Positions 7,736-15,136 of a DNA stretch of 22,639 bases are shown piece by piece. How positions within the stretch are numbered: the first letter of the stretch is position 1; the number at the start of each line of letters is the position of its first letter. Made by a program: the position numbers and the translations under genes. The notes below the pieces were generated by a model that saw only the letters and a list, made by a program, of their open reading frames with translations, searched no databases and was not told the DNA's origin. This DNA comes from Lachnospiraceae bacterium UBA3820 (lineage in GTDB: Bacteria; Bacillota; Clostridia; Lachnospirales; Lachnospiraceae): NCBI GenBank assembly GCA_002369325.1, contig DFDU01000040.1, positions 1 to 22,639 on the forward strand, given 5' to 3'.

Positions 7736-8698
7736 ATGAAAAAACAGGAACAGATTAAAGAAATACCTATTTATATGTTTCTTGGATTTTTGGAAAGCGG
7801 TAAGACTACATTTGCTAAAGAAACTCTTATTGATCGTAATTTTACCGAAGGCGAGCCGACACTCCTTCTTGTATGTGAAGAAGGCATAGAGGAGTATGAT
7901 GAAGAGGATCTTAAGAAGAGAAATATTTTTGTTGAATATATTAATGATGAAGATATTTCAACTGAGCATTTTCTTGATTTACAGGATAAATATAATCCGA
8001 CGAGGGTTATGATAGAATATAACGGAACATGGAAGATGGATAAGCTTTTTTCCGTGAGAGTTCCTAAGGGCTGGACTATAGTTCAGGTCATTACATTTGT
8101 TGATGCACAGACTTTTGATGTATATATTGCCAATATGAAGGCGATGATGATGGAACAGCTTTCAACGGCAGATATGATTATCTTTAACAGATGTGATGAA
8201 AACACAAAGAAGGCAGAATACAGAAGAAGCCTTCGTGCAGTAAACAGAAGAGCTCAGGTTATTTTTGAAAATAAGGACGGACTGGCCGAGGTTGGTGATG
8301 ATGAGGTATTCCTTCCGTATGACATTAATCAGCCTGTTATTGAGCTTGAAGAAGAGGACTTCGGCCTTTTCTATATAGACGCTTGCGATAATCCGGACAA
8401 GTATGTCGGAAAGAAGATTCATTTTAAGGCTATGGTTCACAGGCCTAAAGAATATAAGGATAATGAATTCGTTCCGGGAAGATTTGCGATGACATGCTGT
8501 GCCGATGATATAGCTTTTGTAGGATTTAAGGCGTATTATCAGGGAGCAAAGAGTCTTAAAGACAGACAATGGGTTATGGTTACCGGAGAAATCGGTAAAG
8601 AATTTTATCCTGAATTTCAGGGCGACGGTCCTGTGATTAAGGTATCCGAGGTTGCCATGACATCACCGGCGAATGAGGAATTGGTATATTTTAACTGA
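7736..8698 (+). CDS. G3E-type GTPase fused to a YcgQ/TIGR03943-like domain
   Basis: A 320-residue protein. Residues 10-195 form a P-loop GTPase of the CobW lineage: Walker A GFLESGKT (17-24), LLLVCEEG, a switch strand RVMIEYNG, and FNRCDEN as the base-recognition motif. It lacks the CxCC metal motif and the usual CobW C-terminal domain. Instead, residues 210-320 resemble the C-terminal domain of YcgQ/TIGR03943: a YVGKKIHFKAMVHRP strand, RFAMTCCADD with adjacent Cys254 and Cys255, WVMVTGEIGKE, and GPVIKVSEV. In Firmicutes, YcgQ-type proteins are found with a YcgR permease and a CobW GTPase; here the parts are fused and no permease is present. It probably works with the upstream GTPase in metal or cofactor handling. 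The domain match is from memory of the family pattern. Confidence 0.75.
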   Translation: MKKQEQIKEIPIYMFLGFLESGKTTFAKETLIDRNFTEGEPTLLLVCEEGIEEYDEEDLKKRNIFVEYINDEDISTEHFLDLQDKYNPTRVMIEYNGTWKMDKLFSVRVPKGWTIVQVITFVDAQTFDVYIANMKAMMMEQLSTADMIIFNRCDENTKKAEYRRSLRAVNRRAQVIFENKDGLAEVGDDEVFLPYDINQPVIELEEEDFGLFYIDACDNPDKYVGKKIHFKAMVHRPKEYKDNEFVPGRFAMTCCADDIAFVGFKAYYQGAKSLKDRQWVMVTGEIGKEFYPEFQGDGPVIKVSEVAMTSPANEELVYFN

Positions 8699-8914
8699 TA
8701 TCAGTCCTGCGATACCGTATAATACAAAAATCTGCATTAAATAAGTTGTTAAATATAGAGTTCACAATAAAAACATATTTTTATCAAATTTTTATCAAAT
8801 AAAAATTTTAGTATATGAATAAATGATAAATAAGCTTTACTAATTTATATCAAATACTATGAGAATTACACAAACGCAATCCTCATGTTTATAACGAAAG
8901 GAAGATGATTTAAA
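8699..8914 (+). promoter_or_regulatory. htrA upstream region with an 11-bp tandem repeat
   Basis: This 216-base gap is AT-rich. It holds two adjacent copies of TTTTTATCAAA (8778-8788 and 8789-8799), one helical turn apart, a spacing used by OmpR-family response regulators. A weak promoter, TTATCA (8792-8797) and TATGAA (8814-8819) with 16 bp between, would overlap the second copy. A partial third copy, TTTATATCAAAT, lies near 8845. No consensus promoter stands out, which would fit an activated one. Confidence 0.35.
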
Positions 8915-10183
8915 ATGAAACATGATGAGATTAAGGTAAAAAAAAGAAACGGTTTTGGCAGATTTGTTAAAAAGGCTGTTGCGGTAGTTACAACGGCTGC
9001 AGTATTTGGCGGTGTTGCGGGTGGCGTTTTCAATCTTGTTTCCAAAGATAAGATTGAGGGTACCCAAAAAACTACCATAGGAAGCATTATTCAGGACACT
9101 GTAAATGATATCAAGGCTGAAGAAAAAGATTTAACTTCGGATAATAATGACAGTATAATACAAACTGTATCGACCGATGAAAATACAACTGCTCCAAAAG
9201 GAACAATGGATGTATCCGATATAGTCGAAAATGCAATGCCTTCGATAGTTTCAATTAATATAAAAGCAACCCAGCAGGTTAATCAGGGTATGTTCGGATC
9301 CTATGAATATGAATCATCAGGTGCCGGCTCGGGATTTATAATCGGGGAAAATGATAATGAGCTTTTAATTGCGACCAATAATCATGTGGTTGCATCGGCA
9401 GATACCGTGTCGGTTGAATTTGTCGACGGCGAAAGCTGTGATGCAAAGGTAAAGGGACTTGATTCAGGTTATGATGTTGCTGTTGTTTCCATACCTTTGG
9501 AGGATATACCGGCTACTACAAAGGAAGCTATAAAGATAGCAAAGCTCGGAAGCTCGGATGATCTTAAGGTTGGCGAGCAGGTTGTTGTAATCGGTAATGC
9601 GCTTGGATACGGTCAGTCGGTTACAACAGGAATAGTCAGCGCAAAAGAGAGAACTACAAATACCAATGATTTACCGCTTATTCAAACAGATGCTGCAATA
9701 AATCCGGGTAACAGTGGTGGTGCCATGCTCAATATGAAGGGTGAGGTTGTAGGTATAAATTCAGCCAAGTATACTTCTACAGAGGTTGAAGGTGTATGCT
9801 ATGCAATACCTATAAGTAAGGTAAATGAAGTAATTAACAATTTGTCATTAAAGCAGACAAGAGATAAGGTTGATGAAAAGTACAGAGCTGCTCTTGGTAT
9901 TAAATGTAAAACAATAGATTCGGAAATATCATATATGTACGGAATTCCCGAGGGTGTTTTTGTAACCGAAACATTAGATGGTTCTGCAGCGAAAAATGCC
10001 GGAATAAAGAAAAACTATATTATAACGGGATTTGACGGACAAAGAATTACATCTGCCGAACAGCTTATAGATTTGCTTGAATATTACAGAGCGGGAGAGC
10101 AGGTTGAAGTTAAGGTAAAATATCTTGAAGATGAAGATTATGTTGAGAAAACCATTCCTGTAATTCTTGGAAAGAAAGATTGA
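8915..10183 (+). CDS. Membrane-anchored HtrA/DegP-like serine protease (S1C)
   Basis: A 422-residue trypsin-fold protease that degrades misfolded proteins outside the cytoplasm. A basic N terminus is followed by one hydrophobic anchor (residues 20-43), then an Asp/Thr-rich linker. The protease domain spans about 100-310 with the triad His157 (ATNNHVV), Asp187 (GYDVAVV) and Ser267 (NPGNSGGAM). One C-terminal PDZ domain (about 325-420) contains GVFVTETLDGSAAKNAGIKKNYIITG. Architecture and length match the HtrA/HtrB proteins of Gram-positive bacteria. It stands alone, facing the long minus-strand gene; no two-component system of the CssRS kind is in the window. The ribosome binding site is AAAGGAAG, about 11 bases before ATG. 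Confidence 0.95.
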   Translation: MKHDEIKVKKRNGFGRFVKKAVAVVTTAAVFGGVAGGVFNLVSKDKIEGTQKTTIGSIIQDTVNDIKAEEKDLTSDNNDSIIQTVSTDENTTAPKGTMDVSDIVENAMPSIVSINIKATQQVNQGMFGSYEYESSGAGSGFIIGENDNELLIATNNHVVASADTVSVEFVDGESCDAKVKGLDSGYDVAVVSIPLEDIPATTKEAIKIAKLGSSDDLKVGEQVVVIGNALGYGQSVTTGIVSAKERTTNTNDLPLIQTDAAINPGNSGGAMLNMKGEVVGINSAKYTSTEVEGVCYAIPISKVNEVINNLSLKQTRDKVDEKYRAALGIKCKTIDSEISYMYGIPEGVFVTETLDGSAAKNAGIKKNYIITGFDGQRITSAEQLIDLLEYYRAGEQVEVKVKYLEDEDYVEKTIPVILGKKD

Positions 10184-10218
10184 TCTGAATATAATAAATA
10201 TTATAAAATGTGCATATA

Positions 10219-10256
10219 AAAGAAGCTGCCGTTTGAATCCAAACGGCAGCTTCTTT
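10219..10256. terminator. Bidirectional terminator between htrA and the activase gene
   Basis: A perfect hairpin: 17-base arms AAAGAAGCTGCCGTTTG and CAAACGGCAGCTTCTTT around the loop AATC. It is flanked by T-rich sequence on both strands and lies between two converging genes (stop codons at 10183 and 10270), so it should end both transcripts. Confidence 0.93.
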
Positions 10257-10269
10257 ATATTTGTGCATA

Positions 10270-13200
10270 TTACGATTCTGATTCTTGGATATTATCCTGC
10301 AAATTCTTTCTTGCTGTAGCAAGCATAAGCTTGATACGATTTACCTGATTAACCTCCGAAGCGCCCGGATCGTAGTCGATAGCAACAATATTTGCCTGTG
10401 GATAAGCTTTTCTAAGCTCCTTTATAACGCCTTTTCCGACAATATGGTTCGGAAGACATGCAAATGGCTGACAGCAAACTATGTTGCCGGCACCGCTCTT
10501 TATAAGCTCAACCATTTCGCCGGTTAAGAACCAGCCTTCACCCGTCTGGTTTCCGATAGAAACTATAGGTCTTGCATAATCGGCAAGCTTGGTTATATGT
10601 ACAGGTGGTTCAAATCTTTGACTCTTTTCCAAAGCATCTCTTAGAGGCTTCCTTAAGAATTCCAGAGCCCATATGCCAAGATTTGCTTTCTTTGCGGAGC
10701 TCTTGGGTTTTCCAAGAAATTCGTATTTATAATTGTTGTTATAGAAGCAATACATGAAGAAATCAAGCAAGTCCGGCATAACCGCTTCGGCACCCTCCGA
10801 TTCAAGAAGCTCAACAAGGTGGTTGTTTGCCGAAGGAAGGAATTTTACGAGAATCTCGCCTACGATTCCTACACGAGGACGTCTTTCTCCTTCGTTGAGC
10901 GGGAGATTATCAAAATCATGTATTATTCCATTGATAATCTTTTTATAACCACGTCCGTTATTCTGAATGCTCTTTATACATATTTTCTCCCATTTCTTAT
11001 GCAGCTTATCTGCAGAGCCTTTAACCTTCTCATAAGGTCTGGTTCTGTATAATACTCTCATAAACAAATCACCGTAAATAATAGCCTGGAGTGCAAGTTT
11101 TACGGTCTTAAGATTAAACTTAAATCCTGAGTTTTGTTCAAAGCCCTGTACACTTAACGCTATAACCGGTATCTGACCGTAACCTGCCTTGGCAAGTGCA
11201 CGTCTTATAAATCCGACATAGTTTGTTGCACGACAGCCGCCTCCGGTCTGAGTCATAACAACAGCCAGTTTATTTACATCATATTTGCCTGAATTAATAG
11301 CATGCATAAGCTGACCTACAACTATAAGTGAAGGGTAGCATGCATCGTTATTTACATATTTAAGTCCTGTATCCACAACGTCCTTATTTGCATCGGGAAG
11401 CATAACGATATTAAGTCCCATTTGTGTAAATGCCGGTCCGAGTATGTTGAAATGTATAGGCGACATCTGCGGAACCAAAACAGTGTAATCCTTCATATCC
11501 TGTGTAAATTCAATTCTGTTGATTGCACTTGAAACAGGACAAGGAACAAAATGACGTTTACGTCTTACGTTTACGGCACTGATAAGAGAACGGATACGTA
11601 TTCTTGCAGCACCTAAGTTGCTTACCTCATCAATTTTAAGTACGGTATATATTTTACCAGAATTTGTAAGTATATCGTTTACGCAGTCTGTTGTAACGGC
11701 ATCAAGTCCGCAACCAAATGAATTAAGCTGAATAAGTTCAAGATTTTTGCTGGTCTTAACGTAGTTTGCTGCCTTGTAAAGTCTTGAATGGTACATCCAT
11801 TGGTCTGAAACGATAAGCGGTCTTTCAACCTCTCCAAGATGCGCCACTGAATCTTCCGTAAGAACGGCGATATCAAATGAATTGATAAGCTCGGGAAGAC
11901 CATGGTTGATTTCAGGGTCAATATGATATGGACGACCTGCAAGAACTATACCGATTTTATCATTTTCCTCAAGGTATTTGATGGTTTCATCACCCTTGTT
12001 CTTTATATCTGCCTTAACGGCATCGGCTTCGATATAGGCTGCGTCAACAGCATCGGAGATTTCCTGCATGGTTATATTGGTATATTTCTTAAATTCACGC
12101 ATAAGACGCTCTTTTAGAGCCTGCTTGTTGTCAAGTGAAAGGAAAGGTCTTATGTATGTTGTATCCGGATCACTTAATTCTTCCATATTGTTCTTAATGT
12201 TTTCGGCATAAGATGTAACAATAGGGCAGTTGTAATGATTGTTTGCATCCGGTGTTTCATTTCTTTCGTAAGGAATACAAGGATAAAAAATATTTTTTAT
12301 TCCATGCTTCAAGAGCCACATAACATGGCCGTGTGCAATCTTTGCAGGATAGCATTCGGATTCACTTGGTATCGATTCGATACCGAGCGTATATATGTCT
12401 CTTGATGATTTTGGAGATAAAATTACTCTATATCCGAGCTTTGTTAAAAATGTAAACCAGAACGGGTAATTCTCGTACATATTAAGAACTCTCGGAACAC
12501 CGATTGTTCCTCGTGTTGCTTCAGCTTCGGTAAGCGGCTCGTATTGGAACAATCTGTTAAATTTATATTCAAATAAGTTTGGAACGTTATTTGCATTTTT
12601 CTTTAAACCGAGACCTTTTTCACATCTGTTTCCTGATATAAAACGTCTACCTCCCGAAAATTTATTTATGGTAAGGAGACAATTGTTTGTACAGCCTTTA
12701 CATCTTGCCATGCTTGTTTCATAAGTAAGATTCTCGATTTCTTCACGAGATAGCATGGATGATTTTTCGGCACCTTCATATCTGTCTCTTGCTATAAGTG
12801 CAGCACCGAATGCGCCCATGATTCCTGCGATGTCAGGTCTTATGGCTTCTCTTCCCGAAATAAGCTCAAAGCTTCTTAATACGGCATCATTGTAGAAGGT
12901 TCCACCCTGAACCACAATATTTTTACCGAGTGATTTCGGATCTGTAAGCTTTATAACCTTAAGGAGTGCATTTTTAATTACCGAATATGCAAGACCTGCG
13001 GATATATCGGCAACAGATGCTCCTTCTTTTTGGGCCTGTTTAACCTTTGAATTCATAAATACGGTACATCTTGAACCAAGATCGATAGGATGCTCGGCAA
13101 ATAATGCAATTTTGGCAAAATCTTTGATTTCGTAATTAAGAGACTTTGCAAAGGTTTCTATAAATGAACCGCAGCCTGATGAACATGCTTCGTTAAGCAT

Positions 13201-14505
13201 TACGTTATCAACTACTTCGTTTTTTATCTTGATACATTTCATGTCCTGACCGCCTATATCAAGTATACAGTCGACATCCGGATCAAAGAAAGCAGCGGCA
13301 GTATAGTGAGCAATCGTCTCAACCTCGCCATGATCAAGCATGAGAGCAGACTTAATTAAAGCTTCTCCGTATCCCGTTGAGCATGCCGAAGCAATTTCAA
13401 CTCCGTCAGGAAGCTTTGAAAATATATCTTTCAATGCACGGATAGTTGTCTTTAAAGGACTTCCGTTGTTGCTGCTGTAAAAATCATAAAGTAATGAACC
13501 GTCTTCGGCAACGAGCGCCACCTTGGTTGTAGTTGAACCGGCATCCACACCGAGGAAGCATTTGCCTTTATAAGAAGCAAGATTGCCTCGTTTAACATGA
13601 TATTTGGATTGCTTTTTTATGAAATCGGCATATTCTTCCTCGGAAGAAAAAAGCGGAGGAAGTCTGTCGACATCAACGGAAAATTTTAAATCATCGGTAA
13701 GCATACCTGCTAATTCGCTAATCTTGAATATGAATTCTTCTTTTGCCTGAAGTGCCGCACCGACAGCAGCAAAAAGATGAGAATGTGAAGGTGCGATTAC
13801 ACTTTCATCAGTTAAATTAAGTGTTCTGATAAAGGCTTCCTTAAGTTGATCCAAAAAGTGAAGAGGACCACCTAAAAATGCAACATTTCCCTTTATAGGC
13901 TTACCGCAGGCAAGACCGCTTATGGTCTGGTTTACAACAGCCTGAAAGATTGAAGCTGCGAGATTTGGTTTGGTTGCACCTTCATTTATAAGAGGCTGTA
14001 TATCGGTTTTTGCAAATACACCGCAACGGGCGGCAATAGGATAAATGGTTTCATAATCCTTTGCATAAGTATTAAGTCCTATGGCATCTGTCTGTAAAAG
14101 TGATGCCATCTGATCGATAAATGAACCTGTACCGCCGGCACAGACACCATTCATACGCTGTTCGACACCATTGGTAAAATATATTATTTTTGCATCTTCT
14201 CCACCGAGCTCTATGGCAACATCTGTCTGAGGGGCATAATCCTTTAATGCGTCAGTTACACAAATAACTTCCTGCTCAAAAGGAACACCTATAACATTTG
14301 CAAGAGCCAGACCACCCGAACCGGTTATGGTCGGGGCTACTTCGATGTCACCGAGGTTACCTCTGGCGTTCTGAAGCAATTCTTTAAGAGTTTCCTTTAT
14401 GTTGGCAAAATGTCTTTTGTATTCGGAAAATAAAATATTATGTTCTTCATCAATTATTGCAACCTTAACGGTGGTTGAACCGATATCAATACCTAATCTG
14501 TTCAT
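10270..14505 (-). CDS. Giant 2-hydroxyacyl-CoA dehydratase activase/dehydratase-like fusion
   Basis: A 1411-residue cytoplasmic protein of the BadF/BcrA/HgdC activase superfamily. There are two ASKHA ATPase modules: residues 1-260 (GIDIGSTTVKVA, GGEDAK) and 316-575 (GVDAGSTTTKVA, GGQDMK). Each keeps the Cys pair that in HgdC holds the [4Fe-4S] cluster: Cys122/Cys161 and Cys441/Cys480, both 39 apart as in HgdC (127/166). A Cys cluster follows (C602, C605, C609, C628), then a DUF2229 region (about 665-890) with ESECYPAKIAHGH, and an HgdB-like C-terminal part with NDACYPS, TQTGGGCRATNYVG and QPFACLPNHIVGKG. HgdC uses ATP to push an electron into a dehydratase at low potential, but the physiological substrate of these long fusions is not known to me. 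Similar proteins of about 1400 residues occur widely in anaerobic Firmicutes. No CoA-transferase or amino-acid fermentation gene lies nearby. Confidence 0.88.
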   Translation of the reverse strand: MNRLGIDIGSTTVKVAIIDEEHNILFSEYKRHFANIKETLKELLQNARGNLGDIEVAPTITGSGGLALANVIGVPFEQEVICVTDALKDYAPQTDVAIELGGEDAKIIYFTNGVEQRMNGVCAGGTGSFIDQMASLLQTDAIGLNTYAKDYETIYPIAARCGVFAKTDIQPLINEGATKPNLAASIFQAVVNQTISGLACGKPIKGNVAFLGGPLHFLDQLKEAFIRTLNLTDESVIAPSHSHLFAAVGAALQAKEEFIFKISELAGMLTDDLKFSVDVDRLPPLFSSEEEYADFIKKQSKYHVKRGNLASYKGKCFLGVDAGSTTTKVALVAEDGSLLYDFYSSNNGSPLKTTIRALKDIFSKLPDGVEIASACSTGYGEALIKSALMLDHGEVETIAHYTAAAFFDPDVDCILDIGGQDMKCIKIKNEVVDNVMLNEACSSGCGSFIETFAKSLNYEIKDFAKIALFAEHPIDLGSRCTVFMNSKVKQAQKEGASVADISAGLAYSVIKNALLKVIKLTDPKSLGKNIVVQGGTFYNDAVLRSFELISGREAIRPDIAGIMGAFGAALIARDRYEGAEKSSMLSREEIENLTYETSMARCKGCTNNCLLTINKFSGGRRFISGNRCEKGLGLKKNANNVPNLFEYKFNRLFQYEPLTEAEATRGTIGVPRVLNMYENYPFWFTFLTKLGYRVILSPKSSRDIYTLGIESIPSESECYPAKIAHGHVMWLLKHGIKNIFYPCIPYERNETPDANNHYNCPIVTSYAENIKNNMEELSDPDTTYIRPFLSLDNKQALKERLMREFKKYTNITMQEISDAVDAAYIEADAVKADIKNKGDETIKYLEENDKIGIVLAGRPYHIDPEINHGLPELINSFDIAVLTEDSVAHLGEVERPLIVSDQWMYHSRLYKAANYVKTSKNLELIQLNSFGCGLDAVTTDCVNDILTNSGKIYTVLKIDEVSNLGAARIRIRSLISAVNVRRKRHFVPCPVSSAINRIEFTQDMKDYTVLVPQMSPIHFNILGPAFTQMGLNIVMLPDANKDVVDTGLKYVNNDACYPSLIVVGQLMHAINSGKYDVNKLAVVMTQTGGGCRATNYVGFIRRALAKAGYGQIPVIALSVQGFEQNSGFKFNLKTVKLALQAIIYGDLFMRVLYRTRPYEKVKGSADKLHKKWEKICIKSIQNNGRGYKKIINGIIHDFDNLPLNEGERRPRVGIVGEILVKFLPSANNHLVELLESEGAEAVMPDLLDFFMYCFYNNNYKYEFLGKPKSSAKKANLGIWALEFLRKPLRDALEKSQRFEPPVHITKLADYARPIVSIGNQTGEGWFLTGEMVELIKSGAGNIVCCQPFACLPNHIVGKGVIKELRKAYPQANIVAIDYDPGASEVNQVNRIKLMLATARKNLQDNIQESES

Positions 14506-14513
14506 TGTAAAAT

Positions 14514-14534
14514 AGGCAAAATGCCTGCCTCCTT
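14514..14534 (-). promoter_or_regulatory. Ribosome binding site with hairpin before the start codon at 14505
   Basis: Read on the minus strand, AAGGAGG (14534-14528) is 22 bases before ATG, too far for normal initiation, and no closer site or in-frame alternative start is visible. Between them, AGGCA/TGCCT (14526-14514, loop TTT) can form a 5-bp hairpin. Folding would leave nine unpaired bases between the Shine-Dalgarno and ATG, a normal distance. Confidence 0.6.
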
Positions 14535-14566
14535 ATCACAAATATTTTTTCATGTGTCAAAAGAAT

Positions 14567-14595
14567 ATTATAATGGAAGAAACGCCAAAATACAA
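14567..14595 (-). promoter_or_regulatory. Probable promoter of the activase fusion gene
   Basis: On the minus strand a perfect TATAAT (14572-14567) has a weak -35, TTGTAT (14595-14590), 17 bp upstream. It would give a leader of about 55 bases containing the spaced ribosome binding site. Confidence 0.45.
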
Positions 14596-14638
14596 CAGTA
14601 AAAAACATGAAAATTATTGTATTTTTTTAATTTTTTGC

Positions 14639-14666
14639 CACATTTTTTGAATTGCGGCATAGAATA
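14639..14666 (+). promoter_or_regulatory. Possible mother-cell (sigma-K-like) promoter of the LysM gene
   Basis: CATAGAATA (14658-14666) fits the sigma-K -10 pattern CATANNNTA known from Bacillus, and CAC (14639-14641) lies 16 bases upstream where the -35 AC is expected. No good sigma-A promoter is seen. The predicted transcript would begin just before the ribosome binding site, giving a very short leader, which weakens the call. Confidence 0.3.
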
Positions 14667-14684
14667 ATCAAAAAGGGGAAAAAT

Positions 14685-15029
14685 ATGGAAAAGAAATGCA
14701 GAGGAACCATTCACAAGGTTGTGCAGGGAGATACTTTGTATAAGATATCAAAGCTGTACGGCGTAAGACTTGTGGATGTTTTGAAGGAAAATCCGTACGT
14801 AAACGTTTATAATTTGCAACCGGGAGATGAAATATGCGTACCTACCGAAATTTATGAGGAAAAGGAGGAACGCAGATATTTTACCGCAAGAACGGGAGAA
14901 TCATTAAAGAGCATAATGGAAGAAACAGGAACGGATATTGGAAGTCTTATTGAATATAATAAAGAGCTTCTTAATATGCGAATTCCCCTCGGAACGATTA
15001 TAAGAATACCACCTGAAAATAATGCCTGA
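14685..15029 (+). CDS. Two-LysM-domain protein without signal peptide, possibly spore-associated
   Basis: A 114-residue protein made of two LysM modules. The first (residues 8-53) has IHKVVQGDTLYKISKLYGV, NPYVNVYNLQPGD and ICVP. The second (about 63-109) has YFTARTGESLKSIMEETGT, LIEYNKEL, PLGTIIRIP and is more diverged. LysM modules bind N-acetylglucosamine polymers such as peptidoglycan. There is no signal peptide or membrane segment, and signal-less LysM proteins in spore formers are often coat or cortex proteins assembled from the mother cell (SafA is the best known). That role is inference. ATG 14685 follows AGGGGA at a good distance. The neighbouring gerW operon is consistent with, but does not prove, a spore role. 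Confidence 0.8.
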   Translation: MEKKCRGTIHKVVQGDTLYKISKLYGVRLVDVLKENPYVNVYNLQPGDEICVPTEIYEEKEERRYFTARTGESLKSIMEETGTDIGSLIEYNKELLNMRIPLGTIIRIPPENNA

Positions 15030-15035
15030 TTTTCC

Positions 15036-15064
15036 TTGTCATTTATATCAAATTAAGATATAAT
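15036..15064 (+). promoter_or_regulatory. Strong sigma-A-type promoter of the rhomboid-gerW operon
   Basis: TTGTCA (15036-15041) and a perfect TATAAT (15059-15064) with a 17-bp spacer. A 17-bp inverted repeat begins at the next base, so transcription would start inside it. No other promoter is evident before the downstream genes. Confidence 0.75.
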
Positions 15065-15105
15065 ATTAGCGTGTATGCATCGACGTTAGATGCATATACG
15101 CTAAT
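15065..15105 (+). promoter_or_regulatory. 17-bp inverted repeat over the transcription start
   Basis: The arms ATTAGCGTGTATGCATC (15065-15081) and GATGCATATACGCTAAT (15089-15105) are complementary except for one G.T, around GACGTTA. No T-run follows, so it is not a typical terminator of the LysM gene. Its position right after the -10 suggests an operator, or a 5'-end hairpin of the operon mRNA. Confidence 0.65.
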
Positions 15106-15136
15106 TAAAATAAACTATCATTAAGGACAAAATATT

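Noticed and set aside
8694..8705. Perfect 12-bp palindrome ACTGATATCAGT over the stop codon of the second GTPase
   Set aside because: It is short, has no loop or T-run, and can arise by chance; no function can be supported.
10285..11052. Several short plus-strand ORFs opposite the 1411-residue gene
   Set aside because: They lie antisense to strongly conserved activase/dehydratase sequence and show no conserved features.
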